The notes below the pieces were generated by a model that saw only the letters and a list, made by a program, of their open reading frames with translations, ran no database searches and was not told the origin of the DNA. From Hamiltosporidium tvaerminnensis (Eukaryota; Microsporidia; Dubosqiidae): a stretch of 64,000 nt of DNA. The stretch covers positions 307,501-371,500 of the forward strand of contig JAKIMF020000004.1 in assembly GCA_022605425.2 (NCBI GenBank). Reading direction: 5' to 3'. Made by a program: the position numbers and the translations under genes. Each line of letters begins with the position of its first letter. Within the stretch, counting starts at the first letter, position 1. This document shows, piece after piece, positions 20,111-31,588 of this stretch.

Positions 20111-20449
20111 GCATTATTGAACCACAACTAAATATATTTTTTTCGCATTTTTGAATATTAGCCGAAAAATTCTTTCAATGTAGGGTTCAGAGTCTATTAG
20201 CTTTATTGTGCAATAAAATAATAGAATCCGAGTTCCTAATTTTTATAATTATTTAAATATAACTTTTAATACGATTAAACAAGTAGTTTATAATTTTTCC
20301 TTTTCATTATAAAGTATGTGATTGGAATATGAATCTTTCTATGAAATATTACAATGAGTATTGAAATATGAATAGTTGGAGAAGACTTTTTTTATTTTAT
20401 AAGTCTGATTTATAAAAAAAACAGAGTTTTTGGGAGCAGTAACAATCAA

Positions 20450-20955
20450 ATATATTTCATATAAACGTCTAGTATTTATAAAATCTAGACTCTGATAAAC
20501 CGGGACGTATTGTGACAAGATAGCATAAGAAATGCATTAAAAGAGTACAAATAACTATGAACATAGAGAGTCATATCCGATACACAGTACGTAAGAAGAT
20601 AATTGAAACATTTTCTTTTGACCGAAGAAGAGAACTTGGGTTGAAACCAAATCCAAAAGAGAGCTTGTAATGAAAGCCATTATGTGATATAAAAGAGCAG
20701 AAATGCACGAAGAACCACATCCCTTCTAAAACAAGCTACTGTCGCGGCAAATGCTGCTAAACATTTTAAAACAAGGATTAATACACTTTATATTTCAGAA
20801 AAGGAACGACAATAAAAAGGCAGATATTAAACTGAATGAAGAGTAGTTTTTAAGGGGACAATGGATGAGGGGTAATAGGTGTAGAAAAAGTATAAAAGGC
20901 GGAAAATTTGTAACCCAAAATTTTATTAAATAAAATATCTAGAAAATATTTATAC
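20450..20955 (+). pseudogene. Decayed RLE-type LINE 3' end, relic 2
   Basis: GGGACGTATTGTGACAAGATA, TTTTCTTTTGACCGAAGAAGAG and AACCCAAAATTTTATTAAAT match the C-terminal coding region and 3' end of the open copy at 27056-28467. Stops and shifts abolish the frame. Confidence 0.75.
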
Positions 20956-21054
20956 CATTTATTTTACAGTCACATGTCTTATAGTCAATATGTTTAAAAG
21001 AAAAGCATTTAGCAACATTTTAGAAATTTATTTGAGGAAACTTAACCAGAACAC

Positions 21055-21830
21055 ATAAAAAAGTGGTTAGACGCCTAACTTAATCATCTGAATATATACG
21101 AATAAAAGACTAAAAAACGAATTAGAACTCACCTAGACTTAGCTTGCAAATTTTCTGAAAAGAGTACGTGAAAATAATGTTCACACCAAAATCAAAGAAG
21201 AAATCCAAATCCAAAATTATAGACTTCTTCGATAATTTCAGAAAGAGCAATAATATGGTAACACCAATATAACAAAAAATTACTTATGAGCATTGTTCAA
21301 AAAATTCGAAACGATCTCCCCAAAAGATACGACTTTTTGCCTAATGAGTTACTGGTTATTACGGATTCATTGTTTAATGATTATATGACAATCTCGGCTT
21401 TAATATAATCAAAAAATACAAACTACTATACTAAATCTTCGTCTGCCTATAAAAAAACAATAAATTGAGTAGAAGTATACTAAAGCCATTCAAAAAATAC
21501 ATTTTTATTGCACAAAAAGAATATAGACCAACTCGAATGCTACCTAGAGTAAAAGTAACATATAATAATGAAATATATGAACCTAAACAAGATTAGCAAC
21601 ATAGAATATAATATACATCAATATTTCTAAGAAAAAAGAGCTAAGAAATAAAACAACAAAATTAATTAGCTCTTGAGTCGAGATACCACTACCGAACTCA
21701 AAGCATTGAGTCAAAAACTAGAAAACAAATCAAATATAAATAAAAAGTGTAAAACAGGTAAAAAGGTGGAAAATAAAACAAGAAAAATAAATTCGAAATA
21801 AATTATTTTTAAGATCAATTAACAAAAATG
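21055..21830 (+). pseudogene. Decayed RLE-type LINE 3' end (divergent subfamily), relic 3
   Basis: AAGTGGTTAGACGCCTAACTT corresponds to the intact GAAGTGGTTAGATGCCTACAC. The rest follows the same order as relic 1, including the shared GAGTCGAGATACCACTACCG tail. No reading frame survives. Confidence 0.65.
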
Positions 21831-22289
21831 GTATATATAAACCACAAATAAATATTTTTTTTTCTCATTTTTGAATATTTTTCCCGAAAATCTCTTGCCA
21901 ATGGAGGACTGGGTGTCTAGTTAGGTTTATATACCGAACTTAAGCAACCTATCCGCCATTTTTTGAAATATTTAAAAGCAAAGTAAACATAACATTTAGC
22001 ATCCATAAAAAGAAGTTTTTTTTGTATAGATTTAGTTATTTTGTAAAAATTTTCATTCAAATATTCTAATCCGATTGAGTCAAAAATATTTTATCGCCCA
22101 CTTTTTTTGCTTTAGTAACTCTTTTTATAATAAAAAAATTTTGACTCTGAATCAAAAAAGACATCCCATGTGTTGCATTAAGCATGTAGTGTTGATATAA
22201 TTCCTTGCTGATGATCCGGTCTTGGATTCTTACACTATACGACAATAAATACCACAAAAGACTGCTAATTCTTATGAATTTAGAGATAT

Positions 22290-22640
22290 ATTTTCAGTCA
22301 GGAGTACACAAGAAAGCAGTCAAAACAATATTTATACACAAACAGGTGTCAAACCAGAAATTAAATACAAAAAAAAACTGGTAAAGAGTATCAAGGTGTG
22401 TTATTAAAAGAACATAGATACATTGCGAGCCCGAGACATTATTTAAAACAAGCAAGTAACAAGGAAGATGCTTAAAAAAATGTAAACCTAAAAATATACT
22501 CACCATTACAGATAGAGGAATCACACGAGGGGAATCGATAATAGCTATAAAAAAGGAGTTCGGATATGGAAGAGAAAAATACCGAGGGGAAAGAGGTAAA
22601 AGAAAATCTATAAAAGTTTTAAATTTATTTACACTTTTAG
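22290..22640 (+). pseudogene. Decayed RLE-type LINE fragment, relic 4
   Basis: CAGGAGTACACAAGAAAGCAG corresponds to the intact ATAGTACTCAAGAAGACAGTC. The downstream ATAGAGGAATCACACGAGG block is comparable with relic 6. It is heavily degraded. Confidence 0.45.
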
Positions 22641-22649
22641 TTATTTAGC

Positions 22650-23470
22650 CATATGGTCGATATACTAAAATAATAGAGCAGGTTTCAACTTTTATGAAAA
22701 ATTCTCTGACCAGCTTAACAGGAAGCATAATAAAAGAGTCAATAAGTACACTTAGTTTTTTTGAATTTATGAAAGTTTAAGTTGACAAAAAGAATTAGCT
22801 ACGCTCAGATTAAGAAATTCTTGAAAACGAGTATGCGGAAATAATATTTTAAAAAGAACCATAAAAAATGTCAAAATCCCTGATTATAGACTTCATATAT
22901 CATTTCAGACAAGATTAAGAAATATATAACTTCAAACGAACCAGTAATTGTTTATGAGCCTTGTTTTAAATTTTTGAAACGATCAAACCAATAAGATACG
23001 AATTTTTGATCAATGAGTTTAGGGATGGTATAAAGTTAGTAGTGTAATTATAACCTGCTATAATATAATCCAAAGATAAAAAAGCGCCTGATAAAGCTTC
23101 AAATCCGCTATAAATGGATGAAATCTTGAGATAAAAAGTGCACAAAAACTCGGTCAAAATAATATTATCATTTAAAAAATAGGATATAGACTAAGGCAAA
23201 TGTTACTTAAATCAAAGAAGCTCATACATAGGTGTAAATATTTAGAACAGAAACGCACGAAAAACATAGAATATAATATACATCAATACATTAAGAAGAA
23301 GGGATTGAAGAATCAAATAATAAAATTAAAGAACTTCAACATGTTGATAAAATTACTGAACGCAAAATATGACTCCAAAATATAGAAAAACAATCAAACA
23401 TAAAGGAAACTATAAAACAACTAAAAATAGACGAATTAAGCAAAAAATCATAATTTAACTGCAATATCTT
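22650..23470 (+). pseudogene. Decayed RLE-type LINE 3' end (divergent subfamily), relic 5
   Basis: It follows relics 1 and 3 in order: GATTATAGACTTC, TTATGAGCCTTG, AACGATCAAACCAATAAGATACGA, GAATATAATATACATCAATA. It is more degraded than either. Confidence 0.5.
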
Positions 23471-23744
23471 ATATGAATTTTATTTTTTTTCAGTTAACAA
23501 CTGCGGTTTGATTATAAACCACAATAAATATATTTTTTTTCTGAATTTTTAAAAACTTAACATAAAAATTCTTTTATTGTAGAGAGAAGAGAACACGTTA
23601 TGGAACCAAGTTGATAGTGCATAAAGTGCTTTCTATCTCTACATTTTATAAATATTTTAAACCAAGTAAATGTAATATTAGGTCATTTAAAAATTAAGCT
23701 CTATTTTTGTAATTGTCTTTATATATTATGTGAAAGAAAAATAT

Positions 23745-24465
23745 GTGGAGGAAAAATAACCACATAAAAATTTTTCTGCTTGGCGATGAGTGTGTGAAAC
23801 TGGTGTTTGATCAATTTTGGGATTTTTGGTGGGAATAAAACCACACTACATCTTTGGTTGTTCCATGGGAGTTGTTATGAGGAGGGGAGGTCTAAGAGAT
23901 GGAGAAACTTTTCCTACGAATTTATTTGTAGTTTTTTACGTAATATGATTGCAGACCGCAGCTAGACATGTAGGTAATTTCCAAGTAAAAGCATGAGAGA
24001 TTAGCCTTACTCACTCTGACTAGAAGACTACAGCCTGGGAGAAAAAAACATTCAACCATTTAAATCCAGGAAAGCTAAGTAGCAGGTTATACCTGTTGGT
24101 ATTACATTGCAATGTCTAGGTGGACCCATGTAAATCTCTGAAATATATCTTAGCTAGAAGTTTATTGGGTTCAGAAAGTGTAGAGTAAGTGGGAATGCTG
24201 CATAGTCTTGGGGAAGCCCAGAGGGGGCTTCGGTCTTCAATCAAACTCCATGCAACAGACATTAACGAACTCCGGGCAACTACCTCCCCTATTTATTAGG
24301 GTCTACACAACTGATAGATGAAATGCTTTGGGATGTAGCTATCGTGTGTTACAAATGGAGTATTGGGGTAGGAGTTATTTATGTTAACCCTAAAACTGCG
24401 TTAATGTCATGAAAATGAATATAACACTTGCCCCTACTTTAAAACGATGTGATTCTTTTAAATAA
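23745..24465 (+). repeat. 0.7-kb interspersed repeat, copy D (well preserved)
   Basis: It begins TGTGGAGGAAAAATAACCACA, where TGTGG and CCACA are mutually complementary, and ends near GTGATTCTTTTAAATAAG. It is a good reference for the family, alignable end to end with copies C, F and G. There is no conserved ORF and no obvious tRNA-like A/B box. Neither an autonomous partner nor clear terminal inverted repeats can be seen. Confidence 0.8.
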
Positions 24466-24589
24466 GTTTTTTTTATAAATTTGATGGGAATATTATGATG
24501 AGTATTGAAATAAGAATAGTTGGTGAATATTGTTTTTTATTTTATAGGTCTGATAAATAAAAAATTAAGTTTTTTAAAGAATAAAAATC

Positions 24590-25085
24590 AAATATTTTTC
24601 AAATAAACGTGTAGTATTTATACGATCTAGAATCTAATAACCGAGACGTATTGTGACAAGATAACATAAGAAATACTTTAAAGACCTAAAGATAACTATG
24701 AAAATAGAGAGACATATCCAATATGCAATACTTAAGAAGATAATTGAACCATTTTCTTTTGATCGAAGAAGAGAACAAGGGTTGGAACCAAATCCCGAAG
24801 AAAGCTGACTATAAGAGTCAGTGTGTGATATAAAAGAGCCGATATGCATGAAGAACCAACACCTTCTTTAAAACAAGCAAGTATTGATGATTATTGTGTT
24901 ACACATCTTAAAACTAAAGATAATACACCACATATTCTGATAGAGGAACCGCAATAGAGGCCCCGATAAAAAAAAAATAACAGAAGCGTCTTATTTAGAA
25001 GAAGGAAGTATAGTAGTTAAATTAGTAGAAGAAAATGTATAAATGAGTTAGAATGTTTTAACATAGAGTTTAATTAAATAAAAAT
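24590..25085 (+). pseudogene. Decayed RLE-type LINE 3' end, relic 6
   Basis: CGAGACGTATTGTGACAAGATA, TTTTCTTTTGATCGAAGAAG and the terminal TTTAATTAAATAAAA match the C-terminal and 3'-end DNA of the open copies, with several stops. Confidence 0.7.
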
Positions 25086-25318
25086 TGTTGAAGACATCTT
25101 AGTTTTATTTACTTCAAAAGTATTTATACGACTTTTCAATTTGTTTCTTAAAAGTAATTTTAAATAAAATTTGTAATAAATTTATAAAAAGTTGCAAGTT
25201 AAATAAATGATGTTATTGTTTATATCTATAATAAGGTTTATTCGTAAAATATTATGAATACTAAGATAATTTTTAATTTATCTATGACCAATATTTTTTT
25301 CAGAAAATAAAATAAAAT

Positions 25319-25398
25319 CAACAATTAAAGTTACTAAATTACTTTATTTTTACAATCAACAATTAAAGTTACTAAATTACTTTATTTTTACAATCAAC
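25319..25398. repeat. 38-bp tandem duplication
   Basis: The unit starting CAACAATTAAAGTTACTAAA is present twice, 38 bp apart, near the 3' end of the SAS-6-like gene. The first bases of a third unit follow. Confidence 0.85.
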
Positions 25399-25463
25399 AT
25401 TACATTTAGAAAATTCTATAAAATTTTTTGAGTTAAAAATAATCAAATTTTTAAAATTAGAAA

Positions 25464-26594
25464 TCAATGAGGAGGTGATTCTGGTCTAATACTAGACATA
25501 ACACTTTCATAATCAGAGTCGTTTGGTGAGTCAGTTTCAACATTTTTCTTATAAAAATGATTATAAACACTCTGTGCATTTTCCAATTTCTTAATTAAAT
25601 TATTTCTTTCTAATTCTAAATTTTTGATTTTGTTTTCTTTATTTTTTATTTCTTCTTTTGAATTTTTAAGTTTTTCTTCTAAAATTTTTATTTTTTTATT
25701 TAAATCTTCAGATACTTTTTTATATTTGTTTATATCTTCTTTTAAATTTACATAACCACCTTCTTTATCATTCAAATTCTTTTTTACTTCTTTAAGTTCT
25801 AAATTAAGCTTTTTTATGATATCGTTTGCTGTGTTTATTTCACTTTCCATTGTTTTATTGTTTTTATCTAATTCTTCTAGCTTGTATATCAAATTCTCGT
25901 TTTTAACTTCTTGTATTCTTTTCTTTTCAATTTCATACTCTAAACTTGCTTTGTCTTTTTCAGATTGAATTAATTTTGAATTGATTTTTTCAATTTCTCG
26001 ATTTTTTTCATTACATTCTGCATTTAAAGATCCATTTTCTTTATAAAGCCGTTCAATTTTTTTTTGTAAATTTGAATAGTCTTCCTCTAAATATTTTAGG
26101 CGCTCTTTCATTTCTCGATCACCAGATTTTACAGTTTCTTTTAAAAATGAATTATCTTTTATTAATTTAATATTATCTGTTTCTAATCTTGTTATTAAAT
26201 CAGATAAATAATTTTTATAATGATTCTCATCTGGTTTACAAAACTTTAATTCCAATCTCACAATATTTCTAAATTCATTTTTTTCTAAAAACATAAATTT
26301 ATTATTGTTTCGTGATAAAACACCTATTAGTTGTCCCTTGGATAACATATGAAACATTTCAATAAGTTTTCTAACAAATTTTTCAAAATCAACCCGAATA
26401 TCCTGCTCTCTTTTTAATATATAAAATTCTCCAGCAGATATAGAACACAAATAAAAAGTAAAAATATCTTTTGTGTCAATAAGACGTATTTCTATTTTAT
26501 CATCTACCCTTACAACATCACATTTCATCATTGATGGAATATCCTCATTTAAACAGGATATTGCTACTTTTCCTGTAAATATCGGCTCACGCAT
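25464..26594 (-). CDS. SAS6: SAS-6-like protein: cartwheel-type head domain plus long coiled coil
   Basis: In other eukaryotes SAS-6 dimers join head to head into the nine-fold centriole cartwheel. Of 376 residues here, 1-125 match the SAS-6 head in order. FTFYLCSISAGEFYILKREQ leads to a VDF..F..K.IEMFH helix like the family's LVDF..FP.KFI.LL. Then comes a PISA-like motif at ~104-135, where NEFRNIVRLELKF is followed by PDEN and KNYLSDL. A continuous coiled coil covers ~126-345, and a short Ser/Pro/acidic tail ends the protein. Coiled coils alone would be uninformative; the head text is what identifies it. CCC lies 14 bases upstream of the ATG. Microsporidia have spindle plaques, not centrioles, so a cartwheel role is unlikely and a spindle-plaque or other scaffold role is a guess. 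XRCC4/PAXX share the fold but lack the PISA motif. Confidence 0.78.
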   Translation of the reverse strand: MREPIFTGKVAISCLNEDIPSMMKCDVVRVDDKIEIRLIDTKDIFTFYLCSISAGEFYILKREQDIRVDFEKFVRKLIEMFHMLSKGQLIGVLSRNNNKFMFLEKNEFRNIVRLELKFCKPDENHYKNYLSDLITRLETDNIKLIKDNSFLKETVKSGDREMKERLKYLEEDYSNLQKKIERLYKENGSLNAECNEKNREIEKINSKLIQSEKDKASLEYEIEKKRIQEVKNENLIYKLEELDKNNKTMESEINTANDIIKKLNLELKEVKKNLNDKEGGYVNLKEDINKYKKVSEDLNKKIKILEEKLKNSKEEIKNKENKIKNLELERNNLIKKLENAQSVYNHFYKKNVETDSPNDSDYESVMSSIRPESPPH

Positions 26595-26608
26595 TCAGGT
26601 GTTTTAAA

Positions 26609-26611
26609 GGG
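26609..26611 (-). promoter_or_regulatory. CCC start-proximal motif of the SAS-6-like gene
   Basis: The coding strand reads AAACCCTTTAAAACACCTGA then ATG, with CCC 14 bases before the start. Confidence 0.5.
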
Positions 26612-26757
26612 TTTCGTTTATCTTAAAAAATTATAAACAATTTATTTTTTTAAAAAAATATGAAAATTTTTAGATAAACAATAATATATTTTAATAGGCT
26701 TTCATTTCAGTTTATTTAAGACACAAAGCTTCATCAAAACTCACCGCATATAAAATT

Positions 26758-27000
26758 TCTTAGATTGTCTGCTTTTTTTTTATTTTACTAATCAAATCTA
26801 TTTATTGCAAATGCTTCAACTAAAGAAGAAAGTAATTTAAATTTTGAATTTCGTAGATAATCTATTTTTTTTTTATTTTACTAATCAAATCTATTTTTTT
26901 ACAATTACTTCACTATATAGGAAAAAAGAATATGAATTTTGAATTTCGTAGATAATCTATTTTTTTATTATTTTACTAATCAAATATTTTTATTGTGATT
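26758..27000. repeat. Minisatellite, ~93-96-bp period, about 2.5 copies
   Basis: TAGATWRTCTRYTTTTTTT followed by ATTTTACTAATCAAAT recurs at about 26761, 26854 and 26950. GAATTTCGTAGATAATCTAT lies at 26845 and 26941. It ends about 45 bp before the LINE insertion site. Confidence 0.85.
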
Positions 27001-27045
27001 TCTTAAGGTAAAAATATAAAGAATACAATATTTAAATTTATTTAT

Positions 27046-27055
27046 ATCTTTTGTA
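27046..27055. repeat. Target-site duplication, left copy (LINE at 27056)
   Basis: ATCTTTTGTA here recurs at 28468-28477, immediately after the LINE 3' end. The two sites bracket the element. Confidence 0.75.
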
Positions 27056-28467
27056 TTAGTGTACTCCGACTAGAACCGGCTGACTTCTCTAAGTTAGATG
27101 ATGCGGTGCGTGCAGTGTTAGTAAAGAACAAAATACATCTGCGCCCAGGATGCAAAGAACGTCTATACCTTCCACGTAAAGAACTTGGAAGAGATTTACA
27201 TAGTGTCGAGTTCAAAAGCGAACATATGCTTTTGCAACTCTTGGATTGCCTGGAAAAACATAAAGATACATCGACCAGAAGAGCAGCAATCCTAAAGGTT
27301 GAGAATAATAATAAAACCCACCTTTCACTAATTAAAAACTTTTTAAAAATAAAATACGGGTTGGAAGAGGAAGTCACAAAAAAGAAATTGGAAGAAGCTC
27401 AACTAGCTAACCTATATAACGAAATCAAAATTCGAAAACTACATTCAAAGTTATATAGCGCTAGAAATAACGAGCTGGTAAGTGTAAATGACTCCTCAAG
27501 ATGGTTAAAGAAAGGAAGTGTAAGACCACGTGATGAAGCAGTGTTCTGTTATATCCAGGATAGAAATGTATTCTGGGGTGCAGAAGGTATGTGTCAACAC
27601 TGCAACCAGTCTAGGAAAACTGTTGATCACTTAGCAACGAGATGTGAAAAAATGCTTGGTCATGACTATACTAGACGACATAATGAAGTGGTACGATGTA
27701 TACATTTACTCTTGCTGAATAAATATAAGTTTAAGTCTTCGAAACGAATTAGAAGCCACTCAGTTCAAGAAATTCTTGATAACGAATATGCAGAGATAAG
27801 AGTGGACACCAGAATAAAAACTGATGTCAAGATCCGGTGTAACAGACCAGATATATTTATTTTAGACAAGAGACAGAATAGGATAACCCTCATTGAAGTA
27901 GGAATCACATCCCAAGACTCTCTTCAAATAGTTGAAACAGAGAAGCTTGGGAAGTATGACCTATTAGGAAATGAGTTAGGTCTTATTTATAAATGCAGTG
28001 TAGAGATAATTCCTTATGTGATGACCTGGGACGGTATTGTGACAAAATACCATAAGACGTATGTTAAGAGACTGCAAATACCCATGAATGTAGAGGCATA
28101 TATACAATCCATAGTACTCAAGAAGACAGTCGAAACAATTTCTTTTGATCGACGAAGAGGACTTGAGTCTGGTCCAAATGCCGAGGAGAGCTGGGAGAGA
28201 GCATCATTAAGTGTTATCTTAGGAGCTGAGATGCATAAACAACCAATACCCCCTTTAAAGCAAGTAGACAACGAGGAAGATGATGTTAAAACGGAAAATA
28301 CAAAAAATATTTTACCCCTTATTTTGGATGGCATAACCACAGCAAAGGAACCAACAACTAATACAAATGAAGAGTTGGAGTTGGAGGAAGAGATAGAAGT
28401 GGTTGAAATGGTGGAAAGAAATATTTAAAAAGAAAAATTTGTTAACCCAGAATTTTATTAAATAAAA
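27056..28467 (+). mobile_element. 5'-truncated RLE-type LINE with open reading frame
   Basis: This 1.4-kb copy starts within the region equivalent to position 44371 of the longer element and ends at AACCCAGAATTTTATTAAATAAAA. A 10-bp target-site duplication flanks it. 5' truncation with a fixed 3' end is the signature of target-primed reverse transcription. Because the frame is unbroken, the insertion is probably young. Confidence 0.9.
27061..28428 (+). CDS. RLE-type LINE polyprotein, C-terminal part (partial, 5'-truncated)
   Basis: The frame is open from the truncation point and has no native start codon; the in-frame GTG at 27106 is not a credible start. It encodes the region after the reverse transcriptase core. 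A CCHC knuckle CQHC-x8-H-x4-C lies near nucleotides 27595-27645. A restriction-like endonuclease follows: NRPD at 27841-27852, then 14 residues, then E at 27895-27897, then ETEKLGKYDL. This PD-(X14)-E...KxxKY pattern is that of R2/R4-type LINE endonucleases, which nick the target to prime cDNA synthesis. A Glu-rich tail ends the protein. The fragment lacks the polymerase, so it cannot move by itself; expression is doubtful. Confidence 0.88.
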   Translation, partial: VLRLEPADFSKLDDAVRAVLVKNKIHLRPGCKERLYLPRKELGRDLHSVEFKSEHMLLQLLDCLEKHKDTSTRRAAILKVENNNKTHLSLIKNFLKIKYGLEEEVTKKKLEEAQLANLYNEIKIRKLHSKLYSARNNELVSVNDSSRWLKKGSVRPRDEAVFCYIQDRNVFWGAEGMCQHCNQSRKTVDHLATRCEKMLGHDYTRRHNEVVRCIHLLLLNKYKFKSSKRIRSHSVQEILDNEYAEIRVDTRIKTDVKIRCNRPDIFILDKRQNRITLIEVGITSQDSLQIVETEKLGKYDLLGNELGLIYKCSVEIIPYVMTWDGIVTKYHKTYVKRLQIPMNVEAYIQSIVLKKTVETISFDRRRGLESGPNAEESWERASLSVILGAEMHKQPIPPLKQVDNEEDDVKTENTKNILPLILDGITTAKEPTTNTNEELELEEEIEVVEMVERNI

Positions 28468-28477
28468 ATCTTTTGTA
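28468..28477. repeat. Target-site duplication, right copy (LINE at 27056)
   Basis: ATCTTTTGTA is identical to 27046-27055. Confidence 0.75.
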
Positions 28478-30769
28478 GTATATTAAAACTTTTTTTAGTA
28501 TATTTGAAAATTTTATTCGATATATATTGTCGTTCTTACGATTTTTAATTAAATTATTTATTTATAGAATAGATTCAGATATTAGATCGTGAGCACAATA
28601 AATAGTTGTTAATATTTTAAATTATTCTTGTTTATTTAAATAATGAGATTTTCCATCGATAATATTGATCTGTATTTCTTTGAATATACCTAAAATACTA
28701 AGTTATTGATAAAATTATTATATTTCTCTTACTTAGATATAAGTTTAAATATAAAAAAATTAGAATTTAAGTTGAATTATACTCTATTAGTATTGGTACT
28801 TTACATAATTTTTCAGATCAAAGTTTTAAAAATGTATAAAAATTGCAAACAAAGTCAGCAGATAACCAATCAGAAAAACATTAACTCAGATTCATATTAC
28901 TATTAAGAAAAAACCGTTATACAAATGCAAAAATTTTGTAACTAAGGCACAAAAGCAAAGCACATATTATATAGCCTATATATAACACATTTGGCCAAGC
29001 GTTTTTTTTCGTATATTAAATAAAGAAGAACTATTAAAATTGAGGAAGACAGGGGTATTTCTAAGCGAGGAAACAAACTATACCTTTGCGTCTAATAAAA
29101 CACTAAAGAAATTTTTCTTCAAGTACAGGAAAAAACAATGTAAATGTGGCATTTAGATTTCTTTTTTGAAAAATACTAGCAGAAGAGTCGCAATATTGAA
29201 TGCGTATACTTATAATAAAAACTGTTTTGCAACCCAAAAAAAGTAATCCGAGTAAAAGATACGGTTGGATTGTAGCGAAACAAAACGAACAAGTAATACT
29301 TAACCTATTTATTTCTTTAATAGAATAAATTTTCAAAGAAACCAAACTATAAGTTTCTATGCTACAATTAATTACTTGCTTCTTTATTTAATTTCCCGAT
29401 TAAAGAAGAAGTAATATCAAGCTTGTAAGATTTATAGTTTTACAATAAAATTTTTCACTGGAATGAAGGAAGAAGAAGGTAAGAGTTATATTTTTTATAG
29501 CACAGAAAATCCAATATAGATTACATGGTTTACATGAAAAAACCTCATGAATCGTCTATATCCAAGGTCATAGTTTGTGGTTTTGCTATTTAGATTCCCT
29601 CAATATATATAATATAAATATATTCTAGGACGTATACAAAGAAATTTAGTTCAAGAAATTCTTTAAAATGATTGAGCTGAAGTTGTGTTTGAGAAGAAAT
29701 ATAAAAGAATTGAAAGATATTAAATAACATAAACTAAACATTCTTTTGAAGGGATTAAAGTTTCTAATAGGCTGGCGTTTTTTTGTGTAAAAATGCATCT
29801 ACACGTTTATCAGATGATTTATAATCGAAATCACAATGTATTTGATTTACCTGTGAACGGTTTATTTTTATACAAGCGATTATGCTCGTAAAAGCAGACT
29901 TACTTTTCCGTACAAAAAAAATAAATAAACTAAAACTAGATTATCTTTTTAAACTTTATTACCGAAACTATAATTAATTTGACTTTTTAATTAGGCCTTT
30001 TCTCTTCTTATTCCGTGTACTGGCATAAATTTTTTAGTATTTCATACCTTTATTCTTACCGCCCTTGAACAATTTCTCAATAAAATTCTAGGATCTTTTT
30101 TTAAAACCACATTTTTGTTCTTCCGTTTTATTTGATTTTAAATTTTTAGTGTTTTAGAACATTACTTGTTTTTTGCAGATTTAAGGCTACCACCTATTTT
30201 CAATACATTCCGATTTACGTTTCCTTACCTCTAAGATGTGAGAATTTTTTTGTCTAAAAAAATGTCCTACGCTTCATTATGTGCAAGTAAAGTCGTTAAA
30301 AATAAAACTTTCATATTAATTTCACAAAAAACGTTGAATTTAATTTAGTATATTTATTTCATGATATATTCTAAAAAAATAATTTCTGGAACAAGACTTT
30401 AAAAAATATATTCAATATTGGTATTGATTATGTACAGGTAAAACTGCTTAAAAAGAAAACTGAACAAAGAAACTCAATCTGATTGTTACTTTTAAAAATT
30501 AAAATAAAACTTTAAAAAAATGAAAAAAAATTTCGGTTATTATGATTTACTAGAGTCTAAGAGGGATACTTAATAATACTTGGTTCAAATATTTTTTTTG
30601 AAATTATCAAAAGTTTATAATTGTTTCAAGTTCTATCTCTGCACACTATTTTCAGTTGTTTTAAAAATTTGAACAAAAATATGTAAGTTTATATTTTAAA
30701 TCAGAACACTATGTATCTGATGTCTTACATTTTTCATACCAATTAAATCTTTCGAGATGATTCTTCGGT
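28478..30769. other. Intergenic stretch, mostly without features
   Basis: No gene is recognised. Around 29660-29720, TTAGTTCAAGAAATTCTTTAAAAT resembles the LINE segment TCAGTTCAAGAAATTCTTGATAA and may be a tiny relic. The open stretches at 28706-28906 and 29103-29345 are low-complexity and unsupported. Confidence 0.4.
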
Positions 30770-30994
30770 CATTCATTCATTCTCATCATTATAGTCCTGT
30801 ATGAGTCTTGGCATCTCTCAGTAAATCCGCCTACCGGTCCCCTTCTAGTGGGTTCGTTCACTTTTTTGAGTTTTGTAACAATCTGGTTTTAACGAGGGGT
30901 TGAAGCCACACCTCTAACCGGAGAACTAGTCCCTTTTAGTCACCTCTTACGACAAGCAGGGAATACTTTAAGCCAATTTTGTTCCCGAAATCTT
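30770..30994 (-). mobile_element. SINE-like element, copy 3
   Basis: On the minus strand it runs from CGGGAACAAAATTGGCTT, through CTGCTTGTCGTAAGAGGTGAC and GACCGGTAGGCGGAT, to an AATGAATGAATGA tail at its 3' end. It is the clearest example of the simple-repeat tail and is well preserved compared with copy 1. Confidence 0.78.
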
Positions 30995-31588
30995 CGCCAT
31001 CGTTACATCACTCAATTATATAAATGAAAAAAACATATTGTACAAAAAAAGTAATACATGCAATTTAATTGGTATTGTATGCAGTTCTTGTAAAATATAG
31101 ATCAGCACAGCAAAGTATTCTAAATTAATGAATTAATAAAATCATAGTAAAAAAATTTGGATCAAATTTAACTTCTATAGATAAGACCAAGCCACTTGTA
31201 ATATGAAAATAATCGTAAAAATGTGTGATGATAGTTATAAGAGATATAAACACAAATAAGACATTTATTCATCACAAAATAAATATATAAGAAAAAAGTA
31301 CAATTTAAAAATATAAAAAAATCCAATTTCTTCGCAAATTAAATAAGAGAAAGTAAATCATTTTTAAATCGAAAAAAAGTCAAATATAAATAATATATCG
31401 TAGAAGCAATTTAGAACAATGAAAAAATACATCGAAGTATTATTTAATAATTTTTCGGGATAATTTATTAGGCTTAGATTTTTTTTAAAAACTTTACTTT
31501 ATTTAGTAAACATATAAATTGAGAATAAATTAGTTTCTACAAACAGAATATTGAATTTATTTAAATTAAAATATTCTAACCTTCTTTA
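30995..31588. other. AT-rich intergenic stretch
   Basis: This lies upstream of the orphan gene at 31589. I see nothing beyond a weak CC (31580-31581) near its start codon. Confidence 0.45.

Noticed and set aside
23745-24465. Interpretation of the 0.7-kb repeat as a solo LTR, because it starts TGTGG.
   Set aside because: No TG...CA terminal pair, 4-6-bp target duplication or paired copy around a pol gene could be found in the seven copies, so it is left unclassified.
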